Below are positions 18,197 to 27,071 of a stretch of 64,000 bases of DNA, in pieces (the first letter of the stretch is position 1; every line of letters begins with the position of its first letter). The position numbers and the translations under genes are program-made. The notes under the pieces were generated by a model that searched no databases, was not told the DNA's origin, and saw only the letters and a program-made list of their open reading frames with translations. This stretch comes from Bradyrhizobium erythrophlei (GTDB taxonomy: Bacteria; Pseudomonadota; Alphaproteobacteria; Rhizobiales; Xanthobacteraceae), in assembly GCF_900129425.1 (NCBI RefSeq), contig NZ_LT670817.1, positions 2,108,001-2,172,000 of the forward strand. The letters are read 5' to 3'.

Positions 18197-19435
18197 TCAC
18201 CCGCAGCATTCGTGTAACAAGGCCGCAAGTCGTGGGACGACAACTTCGCGTGAATATTGCCGGGTGACGGAACGGTAACCGAGCTTTCCCCGTCGGTCAC
18301 GTTCGCGTGGATTAGAAAGCGCATCGGCGCAGGCCGTTACGAAGTCCGAAGGACGCCGGCATATCCACCCCCAGGGCCGCCGCGGCGTAAACAGCCCGGC
18401 CGCAGCCTGGGGGCTTGCAACCGTGGGCACGCCAAAAGCTGCCGCCTCAAGAACCTTGATGCGCGTGCCGCCACCCGCCTGCATCGGCGCGATCAGCAGA
18501 CTGGCCCTTCGATAGACTTCAGTGAGATCGTCGACAAAGCCAAGGACGCGAATGTCCGGATGCCGAGCCAATGCGCGCACTGCCGACGGCGGGTTTGCCC
18601 CGGCGATCGTAAGCCGACAACGGCCGAATCTTGCCCTAAGCCGCGGCATGATCGTCCTGGCAAACCACTGGATGCTATCGGCGTTTGGCTCATAGCCCAA
18701 TGAACCAACAAAGAGAATGCTGCGGCCGTCTTCGATACGGGGCGCATGGCGCGGAATCTTTACCGCATTCGGAACGGTTTCGAACCTCACTTCCGGGTGG
18801 CGCCTTGCCAGATTTTCACACTCCCGAACACTCGCCGCGAACGCGCGCTGCAATCTGCCTGCCATAGCGGCAATCAATCCGTCGCAGGCGTGTCCCTCCT
18901 GGTCGAGCCAGTCGGCGAGAAAACAATCTCCGCTGCGTCGGGCAACCGCCGCCCGGCTGGCAAAGGACGCGCGGTCGTCTTCATCGAGGTCGAGCGTCAT
19001 GGGCGTTGTTTCAGGCAGGAAGCGAGCAAGGGGTATCATGTAGCTGCGGCCGATATGGACGAGGTCGTAGCGTCGTTCGCCGGCAAGATCCCTGATGTTC
19101 TCCGCCACGCGGACCGTCAACGCGCTGGCGATTGACGGTTTCCCGTAGGCCCTGAAGGTTTGAAGGCGTGCCGCGGGATCCGCAACCCGCGACAGCAGCG
19201 TATAGTGGGTGTCCGGTCGCCGGTCCCAGGGGACGCGCGACAGGCGCAAATCAAGACATTGGAGGAACGGTGTGTTTTCAACGCCGCCTCCAGCGACCGG
19301 GACCACCGCAAGATCAACATCGGCCCATCGGGTAAGCGCCTCCGCAAAGACACCCATGCGCATGGCGAGCCCGTTGCCCGTGAGGGCTGGAAGCGTAGGA
19401 GCGATGAAGAGCACCCGTGGTCTGGCGATGCGCAT
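18197..19435 (-). CDS. GT4-type glycosyltransferase
   Basis: A 412-residue GT-B fold glycosyltransferase. The N-terminal domain starts RVLFIAPTLPALTGNGLAMRMG, and the C-terminal nucleotide-sugar domain has ILFVGSLGYEPNADSIQWF, RVLGFVDDL and the diphosphate-binding APMQAGGGTRIKVLEAAAFGVP with the E-x7-E-like pattern. The ATG at 19435 overlaps the TGA of the upstream glycosyltransferase gene (TGATG), so the two are coupled. It transfers a sugar to an unknown acceptor in the cytoplasm. Confidence 0.9.
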   Translation of the reverse strand: MRIARPRVLFIAPTLPALTGNGLAMRMGVFAEALTRWADVDLAVVPVAGGGVENTPFLQCLDLRLSRVPWDRRPDTHYTLLSRVADPAARLQTFRAYGKPSIASALTVRVAENIRDLAGERRYDLVHIGRSYMIPLARFLPETTPMTLDLDEDDRASFASRAAVARRSGDCFLADWLDQEGHACDGLIAAMAGRLQRAFAASVRECENLARRHPEVRFETVPNAVKIPRHAPRIEDGRSILFVGSLGYEPNADSIQWFARTIMPRLRARFGRCRLTIAGANPPSAVRALARHPDIRVLGFVDDLTEVYRRASLLIAPMQAGGGTRIKVLEAAAFGVPTVASPQAAAGLFTPRRPWGWICRRPSDFVTACADALSNPRERDRRGKLGYRSVTRQYSREVVVPRLAALLHECCG

Positions 19436-20940
19436 CAATTGTCAAGATCGGCGGCTACGGTGTAGCGGCCTGGCATCGGCCAGTTGGCGCGGTCCGCCCT
19501 GAGATCGGCGTTTCGGGGTTCGCGCCGTAATTCGCTTGCGATTGCATCGAGCACTTGTTTCTCCACAAATCCGCAGCGCCCGGAAATCGCGGCGAGCGCA
19601 TCCCCGATGCCGGGCTCGAGCGCTGCGACCAGGCCGAGCGCGGCTGAAATCTCGACACGCCGCCTCATCCAGACCGGGTTGGGAAAGCCGGCGGCGGACA
19701 GAATCTCCTCGGTGAGCGACCGAACATTGTCATTCGTCGGCGCCGGGGGTGTGCGCTCTTCCGTCAAATAGACTTCGCCGTCGCCTTTCGCCGCGCGTCC
19801 GCTCCATCCGTTCGATTCCTGACGGAGCCGCCAAAAGGGGCAAAAGGCGTCGCTGATCACGAGTTCGATCGCACTGCCGGTTTCCTCGCAGTGCCAATTC
19901 ATTGTCGCGGCGGCGCGCCCTGCGCCAATTTCGGACTCCGGCAGCAACTCAAGACGCGCGGGTTCTTCACCGGGCCGGCGCAAATGAAAGAGGCGTGCCG
20001 CGGCAAGGCCAGCCTCGGCTTCACGTGCGCGGAGGCTGCGCAGTGGCGGCGTAAAGACCAGACCGTTCCATTGCGCGCGCAGGGTCGCCAGTGCAGCCAG
20101 GCAGTCCTCTTCGAGTTCAGCTTTCGGCAGCTTTACCTGGGGATCCGCGTAGCGCCACTTGGCACCGGTGCGATGCTGAAAAAGGACCTCGCCGGCCATG
20201 TTCCTCTGAAAGAGACAGAACGGCACGTCACTGAAAGGGCGATGGGGAACGAGCGCGTAGGCTGATTCCGTTAGAAGCAAGCCCAGCAGGAACGTGTCTT
20301 TGTCGCCGTACAAGAGCTGGTAGTAGTACGCTGAGTGCTCATTCAGATGCAGCGCTATTTGCAACCCACGCCAATGTCGGGCCTTGTGAATCAAGAGCTG
20401 CCCGGATTCGACGGCAGGACAGGTGCGCGATTTCAGGTCGCAGGCGTCCCAAATCGGATTCGTTTCCAGGATATCCCCGCAATCGGGCCAAAGCACCGCA
20501 CCGGTTCGGCGATAGTCATCCCATTTAAAGAGTTCGGCTGGATCGCCCAACGGGACCTGGTCGGCGTCAAGCATCAGAACGTGCTCGAACCGGCACCACA
20601 TCAGCGCATAAGCCTTCAACTGCCAACCGTTCTGGACCCGGGCCGGCAGCGAGGTGAGAACCGCTTCGGCATCGACTGTGTCGGCTCCGAGGTCATGAAG
20701 CAAAAGCTTCATGCGCGCCGACATTTCGCCCCTGCCGAAGTGCCAGACTTCGATGGGCAGCGTGCAGCCATGTGTGACGCGAAGGAGATGCACCAGGACG
20801 TAGGCATTGGTGAAAAAGCTTGGCCCTCCGGCGCATATCAAGATACCCGTCCCGGAGAAATGGTCCGAGGGATAGGGTTGAAGTCCGCCAAGGCGCTCTT
20901 TAAGAAGCCTCTTGTAGTCCTCGCGCGCCGCCTTCATCAT
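19435..20940 (-). CDS. Mannosyltransferase-like glycosyltransferase (GT-A, Mnn1/Mannosyl_trans3-like)
   Basis: A 501-residue protein. The N-terminal catalytic part has GTGILICAGGPSFFTNAYVL, PIEVWHFGRGEMS, QLKAYALM and the DXD-type motif LMLDADQVPLGDP, all like eukaryotic alpha-mannosyltransferases of the Mnn1 type that also occur in some bacteria. The C-terminal 200 residues are not recognised. The start is placed at ATG 20940 (or 20937) because the frame further upstream only overlaps the opposite-strand glycosyltransferase. It heads the operon that continues through GT4, PqqD-like and HprK-like genes. Confidence 0.8.
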   Translation of the reverse strand: MMKAAREDYKRLLKERLGGLQPYPSDHFSGTGILICAGGPSFFTNAYVLVHLLRVTHGCTLPIEVWHFGRGEMSARMKLLLHDLGADTVDAEAVLTSLPARVQNGWQLKAYALMWCRFEHVLMLDADQVPLGDPAELFKWDDYRRTGAVLWPDCGDILETNPIWDACDLKSRTCPAVESGQLLIHKARHWRGLQIALHLNEHSAYYYQLLYGDKDTFLLGLLLTESAYALVPHRPFSDVPFCLFQRNMAGEVLFQHRTGAKWRYADPQVKLPKAELEEDCLAALATLRAQWNGLVFTPPLRSLRAREAEAGLAAARLFHLRRPGEEPARLELLPESEIGAGRAAATMNWHCEETGSAIELVISDAFCPFWRLRQESNGWSGRAAKGDGEVYLTEERTPPAPTNDNVRSLTEEILSAAGFPNPVWMRRRVEISAALGLVAALEPGIGDALAAISGRCGFVEKQVLDAIASELRREPRNADLRADRANWPMPGRYTVAADLDN

Positions 20941-20946
20941 CTCAAA

Positions 20947-21771
20947 ATGACCCAAGTATCTGCTTACGGAGGAATCTTGGTAGCAGAATCGGCCGCCAAA
21001 CCGTCGCCCGGCGCGACGCCGAATGTCCTTATCGTGACCCCTCTCAAGGATGCGCGGCACCACCTCCACCGCTACGTCGAGAACCTTGAGGCCATCGAAT
21101 ACCCGCGACAATACCTGTCCATAGGGCTGCTGGAAAGCGACAGCCGTGACGATACATGGGCGGCCCTGGAAGGGCTGCTTCCAAGGTTGCAAGCGAGGTG
21201 TCGCCGCGTCACGGTCATCAAGAGGGATTTCAATTTTCGCCTGCCGCCCGGCGTTCCCCGCTGGACGACGGCTTTTCAGCGTGTCCGCCGCTCGGTACTC
21301 GCTCGATCCCGCAATCAGCTGTTGTTCAGGTCGCTGCAGGACGAGGATTGGGTACTTTGGCTCGATGTCGACGTCGTTTCCTATCCGAAGGGACTGATCC
21401 GCCAATTACTCGCGTTTGAGCTCGACATACTTCATCCGCATTGTGTGCAAACGCCGGGCGGCCCGACTTTCGATCGCAACGGCTGGGCCGATCACGGGCG
21501 CAAATTACTTGAAGACTTTCGCGGCGCCAACGAACCGGTCCGGCTGGACGCCGTCGGAGCGACAATCCTGCTGGTCAAGGCCGACTGCCACCGGGACGGA
21601 CTCATCTTTCCGCCGTTTCCTTACGGCCGGCCGAGCGAACTCATTCGTCCAGCCAACGGATTCTGCGGTGCGGGCGAAATCGAGAGCGAGGGTCTGGGCG
21701 TGCTTGCTCAGGACATGGGGTATCAATGTTGGGGTTTGCCTGATTTCGAAGTCCTGCATGCGCCGGACTGA
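20947..21771 (+). CDS. Anp1-family glycosyltransferase
   Basis: A 274-residue protein closely matching the Anp1 family (fungal alpha-1,6-mannosyltransferase complex subunits, also found in proteobacteria). Landmarks are NVLIVTPLKDA, GLLESDSRDDTW, RSVLARSRNQLLF, the DXD-like WVLWLDVDVVSYP, GPTFDRNGW and the end CWGLPDFEVLHA. ATG 20947 is used; a TTG at 20977 has a GGAGG just upstream and may be the real start. It is divergent from the Mnn1-like gene with only 6 bp (or 36 bp) between them. The acceptor is unknown. Confidence 0.87.
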   Translation: MTQVSAYGGILVAESAAKPSPGATPNVLIVTPLKDARHHLHRYVENLEAIEYPRQYLSIGLLESDSRDDTWAALEGLLPRLQARCRRVTVIKRDFNFRLPPGVPRWTTAFQRVRRSVLARSRNQLLFRSLQDEDWVLWLDVDVVSYPKGLIRQLLAFELDILHPHCVQTPGGPTFDRNGWADHGRKLLEDFRGANEPVRLDAVGATILLVKADCHRDGLIFPPFPYGRPSELIRPANGFCGAGEIESEGLGVLAQDMGYQCWGLPDFEVLHAPD

Positions 21772-21965
21772 CGCTTCAATCTGAGCCTCAGGCAGGCGCG
21801 ACATTTCCAGTTATTGCTGATCGTAGTATTTTTGCCACGGTACCCAAAATATTCGAGAAACGATTGAACCTCGCCTTCAAACTTGTTGATCGGCCACCGA
21901 AATCGTAGCGTTATCACCGTCCTATGCATTGATATCGCGCCCGTGGGAAATGTGACGAATTGACT

Positions 21966-24503
21966 ATGCCCTGGGCTCGATTTCTCTCGCTGCTGTCCAC
22001 GAGTTCTGTGGCTGCGCTCATGATCGGCGGCAGCGGAAATCCAGCCCACGCCGGGCCCGCACCCACGTCATGTACTGCCGCTGGGTCAGCCGGTTACGAC
22101 AACCCGGCTTCAACCAGGATTCGGTGCATTGCCGCCGTTGGCCATTCCATCAACGGAAATATCACGAATGAGGGCACGCTCAGCGAGAACGGTCCCTCTC
22201 CCTCCATCGTCCTGATCCATACGACGCTTCAGGGATTTATCGACAATTCCGGTACCATTAATTCGTTTGTTGAGCTCACAAACGGCAGCACCGTTACCGG
22301 TGGCTTCACCAACAGCGGCACGGCCGGGGGTATTCAAGTAGACAACGGGTCGACCCTGTCGGGCGGCATCTTCAACAGCAGCACCGGAAGATTGTCCGAA
22401 AACGGGCCGGTTATTATTCTTAACGGGACCGTTTCAGGCGGCATCACCAATGCGGGCCTGATTTCAAGCAATAACGGCGCAGGCATTCAAATTAACGGGA
22501 CTTTCTCCGGCGGAATCAGTAACAGCGGTACAATTTCGGGTACCGCGGGTATCGACGTTTCCAACTCAACCGGCGTCAGCATATTCAATTCCGGAACCAT
22601 CACGGGCACTTGGGGAACGGCGATCTCGTTTGGATCTGGAACCAACACTTTGACGCTGGGGCCCGGATTCTCGATCAGCGGATATGTGTTTGGCTCGGGC
22701 GGCGACACGCTGCAGCTCGGTGGTATCGGCAACGGAGCATTCGACCTCAGCACGATAGGTGACAATACCCAGCAGTATCAGGGCTTCACCACCTTCAACG
22801 TGATCGGCGGCACCTGGACCGTGAACAATACTTATGCACAGTCTGATCCGTGGACGGTGCAGAGCGGCACACTGCTGGTGAACGGCGATCTCTCGGCGGC
22901 TTCGAGCCTGACGGTGAGTAGCGGGATACTTGGTGGTACCGGTACCGTCGGCAATACCCAGATCAATTCCGGAGGCACCTTTGCGCCCGGTACACCTGGC
23001 GTGCCCGGCACGTCGATGACGGTATCCGGCAATCTCGCGTTCCAGTCGGGCGCGCTCTATCTGGTGCAGCTCAATTCGAGTTCATCAACGATGGCCAACG
23101 TCACCGGCACGGCCTCGCTCGCCGGCAACGTACTGGCGGTATTCGCACCCGGCAGCTATGTAACCAGGCAATACGACATCCTGCATTCGGCCGGGCTTGA
23201 CGGCACGACATTCGCAGGACTTGGCGGTAACGTGCCGGCAGGCTTTACCGCCAACCTGAGCTACACGCCGACCGACGTGTTCTTGAATCTCACCGGCACG
23301 CTCGGCTCGAACGGCGGGCTCGGCGGTAATCAGCAACGCGTCGCCAACGGATTGAACAATTTCTTCAATGGCGGCGGCGCGCTGATACCAAATTTCGTGC
23401 CCATTTTCGGACTGAGCGGGGGCAATCTGACGGCCGCGCTTTCGCAATTGTCCGGTGAAGTTGCGACCGACAGCCAGCAGGGTGCGTTCCAGCTCATGAA
23501 CCAGTTCCTCGGAGTCATGGTCGATCCATTTGCCAATGGCCGCGGCGGCGGTCCGGGCGGAGGCGCAACCGGCTTTGCGCCGGAGCAGACATCGAGCTTG
23601 CCGCCCGACATCGCGCTCGCCTATGCCTCGGTGCTCAAGGCGCCGCCTGCCAATGCGACCACGCCAACCGATCGGCGCTGGAACGTCTGGGGTCAGGCCT
23701 ATGGCGGCTACAACACCGCCAACGGCAACCAGGCACTTGGCACGAACAATGTGACGGCGGGCACTTATGGCGTTGCCAGCGGCGTCGACTATCGCGTCAC
23801 GCCTGACACGCTCGTCGGCTTCTCGCTCGCCGGCGGCGGCACCAATTGGAGCCTTGCGCAGGGGCTTGGGACCGGCAGAAGCGATGCGTTACAGGCCGGC
23901 ATCTACGGCACCACGTGGTCCGGACCGGCCTACATCTCGGCCGCGCTCGCCGTCGCCAGCTACGAGATGACGACCAACCGCGTTGCGCTTGGCGACCAGC
24001 TTACCGCGAATTTCAACGCGCAAAGCTATGGCGGACGGCTTGAAGGCGGCTATCGCTATGGCATGGCAGGCTACGGCGTCACGCCCTATGCAGCATTGCA
24101 GACGCAATGGTTCCACACGCCGAATTACCAGGAAACCGATCTGACCGGTGGCGGCTTTGGCCTCGCTTACAATGGCATGACTGCGAACGACACGAGGAGC
24201 GAACTCGGCACGCGCATCGATTATCTGCAACTGGTCGATGGCATGCCACTCTTGTTGCGCACGCGCGTCGCCTGGGCGCACGACTGGGTCAGCAATCCCT
24301 CGCTCACGGCTACCTTCCAGGATCTTCCCGGCGCGAGTTTCATCGTTAACGGCGCCGGGGTGCCAAGCGACTCCGCGCTCATCGTCGCCGGCGCGGCGCT
24401 GCAGTTGAACAAAAACCTGTCGCTGGAGGTGAAGTTTGACGGTCAGTTCGCCGACACCTCGCAGATCTACGCCGGCACCGGCACTGTTAGATACGCCTGG
24501 TGA
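21966..24503 (+). CDS. Autotransporter (type Va secretion) outer-membrane protein
   Basis: An 845-residue protein with a signal peptide ending near NPAHAGPAPT, a passenger of short Gly/Asn/Ser/Thr-rich beta-helix repeats (GGITNAGLIS, GGISNSGTIS, SGTITGTWG), a PL1-like region with AFAPGSYV-type sequence (VLAVFAPGSYVTRQYDIL), and a C-terminal beta-barrel from about residue 560 ending in TGTVRYAW with an aromatic last residue, as required for barrel assembly. It exports its own passenger to the cell surface. It lies downstream of an Anp1-type glycosyltransferase; whether the Thr/Asn-rich passenger is glycosylated is unknown. ATG 21966 was chosen over TTG 21960. Confidence 0.92.
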   Translation: MPWARFLSLLSTSSVAALMIGGSGNPAHAGPAPTSCTAAGSAGYDNPASTRIRCIAAVGHSINGNITNEGTLSENGPSPSIVLIHTTLQGFIDNSGTINSFVELTNGSTVTGGFTNSGTAGGIQVDNGSTLSGGIFNSSTGRLSENGPVIILNGTVSGGITNAGLISSNNGAGIQINGTFSGGISNSGTISGTAGIDVSNSTGVSIFNSGTITGTWGTAISFGSGTNTLTLGPGFSISGYVFGSGGDTLQLGGIGNGAFDLSTIGDNTQQYQGFTTFNVIGGTWTVNNTYAQSDPWTVQSGTLLVNGDLSAASSLTVSSGILGGTGTVGNTQINSGGTFAPGTPGVPGTSMTVSGNLAFQSGALYLVQLNSSSSTMANVTGTASLAGNVLAVFAPGSYVTRQYDILHSAGLDGTTFAGLGGNVPAGFTANLSYTPTDVFLNLTGTLGSNGGLGGNQQRVANGLNNFFNGGGALIPNFVPIFGLSGGNLTAALSQLSGEVATDSQQGAFQLMNQFLGVMVDPFANGRGGGPGGGATGFAPEQTSSLPPDIALAYASVLKAPPANATTPTDRRWNVWGQAYGGYNTANGNQALGTNNVTAGTYGVASGVDYRVTPDTLVGFSLAGGGTNWSLAQGLGTGRSDALQAGIYGTTWSGPAYISAALAVASYEMTTNRVALGDQLTANFNAQSYGGRLEGGYRYGMAGYGVTPYAALQTQWFHTPNYQETDLTGGGFGLAYNGMTANDTRSELGTRIDYLQLVDGMPLLLRTRVAWAHDWVSNPSLTATFQDLPGASFIVNGAGVPSDSALIVAGAALQLNKNLSLEVKFDGQFADTSQIYAGTGTVRYAW

Positions 24504-24590
24504 GAGTGCGAGCTTCCAGATCGATGACAGCTTGACTACCTTCCTGATTGTGCCCGCGTCAAAACAGCAGGTGTGTTCGGATTGGTAGTT

Positions 24591-24602
24591 CCTGAATTCA
24601 GG
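24591..24602. repeat. 12-bp perfect palindrome between convergent genes
   Basis: CCTGAATTCAGG is self-complementary and overlaps the stop region of the GntR gene, between the convergent autotransporter and GntR genes. It has no loop or T-run, so it is a weak candidate for a terminator. Confidence 0.25.
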
Positions 24603-25377
24603 TTCTGGGTATGCGGGCGTGGACGTTTACACTGAGCTGGTACACTTCTGGCAGGAGGTGGTGCATAGTGCGTTCGATCGCGACATCTTGCGCGTCGTAG
24701 GAAATGCGTTCCAGCGAAAGCAGAGGGGTTGTCGGCGAGACTACGAGATGGGCTGCCAAGGCCGCGTCCGGAAGCTCGGTGCTAATATTGAATGATGCAC
24801 GAAATGGCTCGATGCCAAGCTTCTCCCGTAGAATTTGATAGACGCCATTCTCCGCAGCATCGGCTCTACCCACGCGCTCACCGAGAAAGGCGGGCATCGT
24901 GATCTGCAGAAAGCCGTGAGGCGTGCCCGCGGTTTGGTAGATTCGTTCATAAACAAGTACGCTGCTCGATGTGCTGAAGCATTTGGGCACCTGTTTCCCG
25001 GTGGCCCATTTGAAATCAACCAGGCTCGCGGATACCGGTTCGCTTGAACTTGCGAACGCATCCATGAACGGGCCGAGGCGATCGATCTCATAGGTGATCC
25101 GTGGTTTAGGCCGGGCGAGAAACGTTCCCTTTCCCTGCCTGCGGATCAACAAGCCGCGCTCGACCAACGTTTGAATCGCGCGCCGCACCGTGACACGGCT
25201 AAGCCCATAGCTTTGGCAAATCGCCTCCTCCGTCGGAATTTGCTGGCCGGAGGAATAGGTCGACAGGAATTCCGATTTCAGCCGATCGCTGAGCTGCTCG
25301 TGGAGAGCGCGCGGGTTCCCGCGCTCGAGTTCGAAGGATTCATGGACTGGAGGGATTGACTCAATTTCCATAGTCAT
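24598..25377 (-). CDS. GntR-family transcriptional regulator, HutC subfamily
   Basis: A 259-residue repressor-type protein. The N-terminal winged helix has LHEQLSDRLKSEFLSTYSSGQQIPTEEAI followed by YGLSRVTVRRAIQTLVERGLL, then RRQGKGTFLA. The C-terminal UTRA ligand-binding domain spans about residues 100-250 (LVYERIYQTAGTPHGF, LSLERISYD). It is divergent from the TRAP/aconitase X operon at 25469, with a GTAT-N3-ATAC palindrome between them. It probably represses that operon until the imported substrate binds the UTRA domain. Confidence 0.92.
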   Translation of the reverse strand: MTMEIESIPPVHESFELERGNPRALHEQLSDRLKSEFLSTYSSGQQIPTEEAICQSYGLSRVTVRRAIQTLVERGLLIRRQGKGTFLARPKPRITYEIDRLGPFMDAFASSSEPVSASLVDFKWATGKQVPKCFSTSSSVLVYERIYQTAGTPHGFLQITMPAFLGERVGRADAAENGVYQILREKLGIEPFRASFNISTELPDAALAAHLVVSPTTPLLSLERISYDAQDVAIERTMHHLLPEVYQLSVNVHARIPRT

Positions 25378-25385
25378 CTCATATT

Positions 25386-25396
25386 GTATCTAATAC
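25386..25396. promoter_or_regulatory. Candidate GntR/HutC operator
   Basis: GTATCTAATAC is an 11-bp palindrome (GTAT-CTA-ATAC) located 9 bp upstream of the GntR start codon in the divergent region. HutC-type GntR proteins often bind GT-rich/TATAC-type palindromes of this size. The surrounding 30 bp are AT-rich compared with the rest of the window, which fits overlapping promoters. Confidence 0.45.
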
Positions 25397-25468
25397 GTCA
25401 TATAACATCTTTCACTGCCAAGAAAAAGCCGGCGTAAGCCTGCGCGGCAGGGGGCCTGGGAGGGACAA

Positions 25469-26566
25469 ATGGCTCATCGGGATTTCCGTTGCACAGACCA
25501 TGCTAGGATTCCCGATCTTCCGGGCAAGACGAGGGCCGAGCCCACCCCTCCCTGGGATAAGCGGCGCCTATTGCTCGGCGGGATAGGCGCCTGCGTAATG
25601 CTTGCGATCGCCAGCGGTCCCATAAAATCCGAGGAGAATTACACGCTGCGCCTGGCGAGCTGGGGAGCTCCGACTGCGGCGCAGGTGGTCGACTTTACTT
25701 CGACATTCAAGGATGAGGTTGAGAAGGCGAGCGGCGGACGCATCAATGTCCAAACCTTTCCCGCAGGCTCATTGGTCAATGAGCGCGCGGTGCCGACAGC
25801 AATCCAGTCGGGGGTCGTCGACATTTCACTGACGACGATGGGAAGTTGGTCTTCGATCGTGCCCACCGCCGGTGCGCTTAACACGGTATTTTTTCGACCA
25901 ACCGCGGAAAATTTCGACAAAGTCATCGGCCCGGGCACCGGGCTCTTCAAGGCTCTGGACGACGACATGGCCAGTCATGGCGTCCGGCTGCTGGCCGCGC
26001 TGTACAACGGGCCGGTGGTCGTGGTTTCCAAGACGCCGATGAAGTCGCCGGACGATTTCAAAGGCAAGACAGTTCGGGTATTCGACCGTCTCACGGCCGA
26101 AATTGTGCAGTCACTGCGTGGCGCCCCTTCGACGATCGAGGTTGCGGATGTTTATCCGGCATTACAACGTGGCACCGTTCAGGCGGCGATCGGCGGACTG
26201 GAAGGGGCTATCGGCCTCAAGGAATACGAGGTCGGAAAATATCTGTTGGCCAGCAACGGCGAATTCGGTCTGTTGCTGACAGGCTACGTCATGAACCGGA
26301 AGTCGCTCGAGGCGCTTCCGGCGGACTTGCAAAAGATAGTTCTCGATAGTGCCTACAATGCAAGCCGGCACGCCACGCAGGCCATGATCGAGTCTTATGC
26401 AAAGGAACTCGGTCAGATGCAGGCGCACGGCATGACCGTGACAACGCTCAGCCCGGACACGGTCGAATACAAGCAATTCGCCGATGCGCTGGAGCCGCTG
26501 GCCAGGACACAGGAGGAGCGCTTTCCGAAGGAATTGATCCGCCAGGTGCTCGATGCCCAGCGCTGA
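25469..26566 (+). CDS. TRAP transporter substrate-binding protein (DctP family)
   Basis: A 365-residue periplasmic receptor. A long N-region precedes the hydrophobic signal segment (RRLLLGGIGACVMLAIA). The mature part shows TFPAGSLVNERAVPTAIQSGVVDISL, the conserved arginine strand FKGKTVRVFDR and VYPALQRGTVQAAIGGLEGA. The ATG has GGGAGGGACAA before it. Its stop overlaps the next gene by 14 bp. It starts the TRAP/aconitase X operon. The ligand is presumably a carboxylate or hydroxyproline-like compound handled by aconitase X. Confidence 0.92.
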   Translation: MAHRDFRCTDHARIPDLPGKTRAEPTPPWDKRRLLLGGIGACVMLAIASGPIKSEENYTLRLASWGAPTAAQVVDFTSTFKDEVEKASGGRINVQTFPAGSLVNERAVPTAIQSGVVDISLTTMGSWSSIVPTAGALNTVFFRPTAENFDKVIGPGTGLFKALDDDMASHGVRLLAALYNGPVVVVSKTPMKSPDDFKGKTVRVFDRLTAEIVQSLRGAPSTIEVADVYPALQRGTVQAAIGGLEGAIGLKEYEVGKYLLASNGEFGLLLTGYVMNRKSLEALPADLQKIVLDSAYNASRHATQAMIESYAKELGQMQAHGMTVTTLSPDTVEYKQFADALEPLARTQEERFPKELIRQVLDAQR

Positions 26567-27071
26567 GACCGATGAGCAAGCAGGCCGCGCAGGTCTCGCG
26601 TCCAGTCTCACGGCCGCAACGCGTTGGATCTGCTACTTCAGCATCTTTCTTATCCTGCTTCTGCCGGTACCCGTGCTTTACGAGGTAATCGCCGATCAGT
26701 TCGACCAGCCTCCGGTCTGGGTATTCGAGACCACGGGCTATGTGATCATCATGATTGCCTTCGTGGCATCCGGATACGGCCTGAGCACGGGACACCACTT
26801 CCGCGTTGCGTTGCTTTCGGAAAAAATTCCGGCGCTGGCAAAGCCGCTTGCGACGCTGTCGGGTGTTCTCGAGGCGCTGTTCGGACTGATCCTGCTGATC
26901 GCCGGCGCGATGCAAGCCTACGGAGCGCTCGAGCAGGATTTGCGTTCGGACACGCTGCTGCAGGTGCCGCAATTCTGGCCGATGCTCGCCTTTCCGATCG
27001 GCGGGCTTGCAATCCTTTTGCAGGGACTGTCCCACATCATCGTGCCGCGGGTTCGAGGCTTCCGGTCATGA
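26553..27071 (+). CDS. TRAP transporter small permease (DctQ family)
   Basis: A 172-residue membrane protein with four hydrophobic segments (starting WICYFSIFLILLLPVPVLYEV) and the conserved central VWVFETTGYVIIMIAFVASGYGLS. It overlaps the receptor gene upstream and the large permease gene downstream (ATGA), which shows tight co-expression. It pairs with the following DctM protein to form the membrane part of the importer. Confidence 0.9.
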   Translation: MPSAETDEQAGRAGLASSLTAATRWICYFSIFLILLLPVPVLYEVIADQFDQPPVWVFETTGYVIIMIAFVASGYGLSTGHHFRVALLSEKIPALAKPLATLSGVLEALFGLILLIAGAMQAYGALEQDLRSDTLLQVPQFWPMLAFPIGGLAILLQGLSHIIVPRVRGFRS

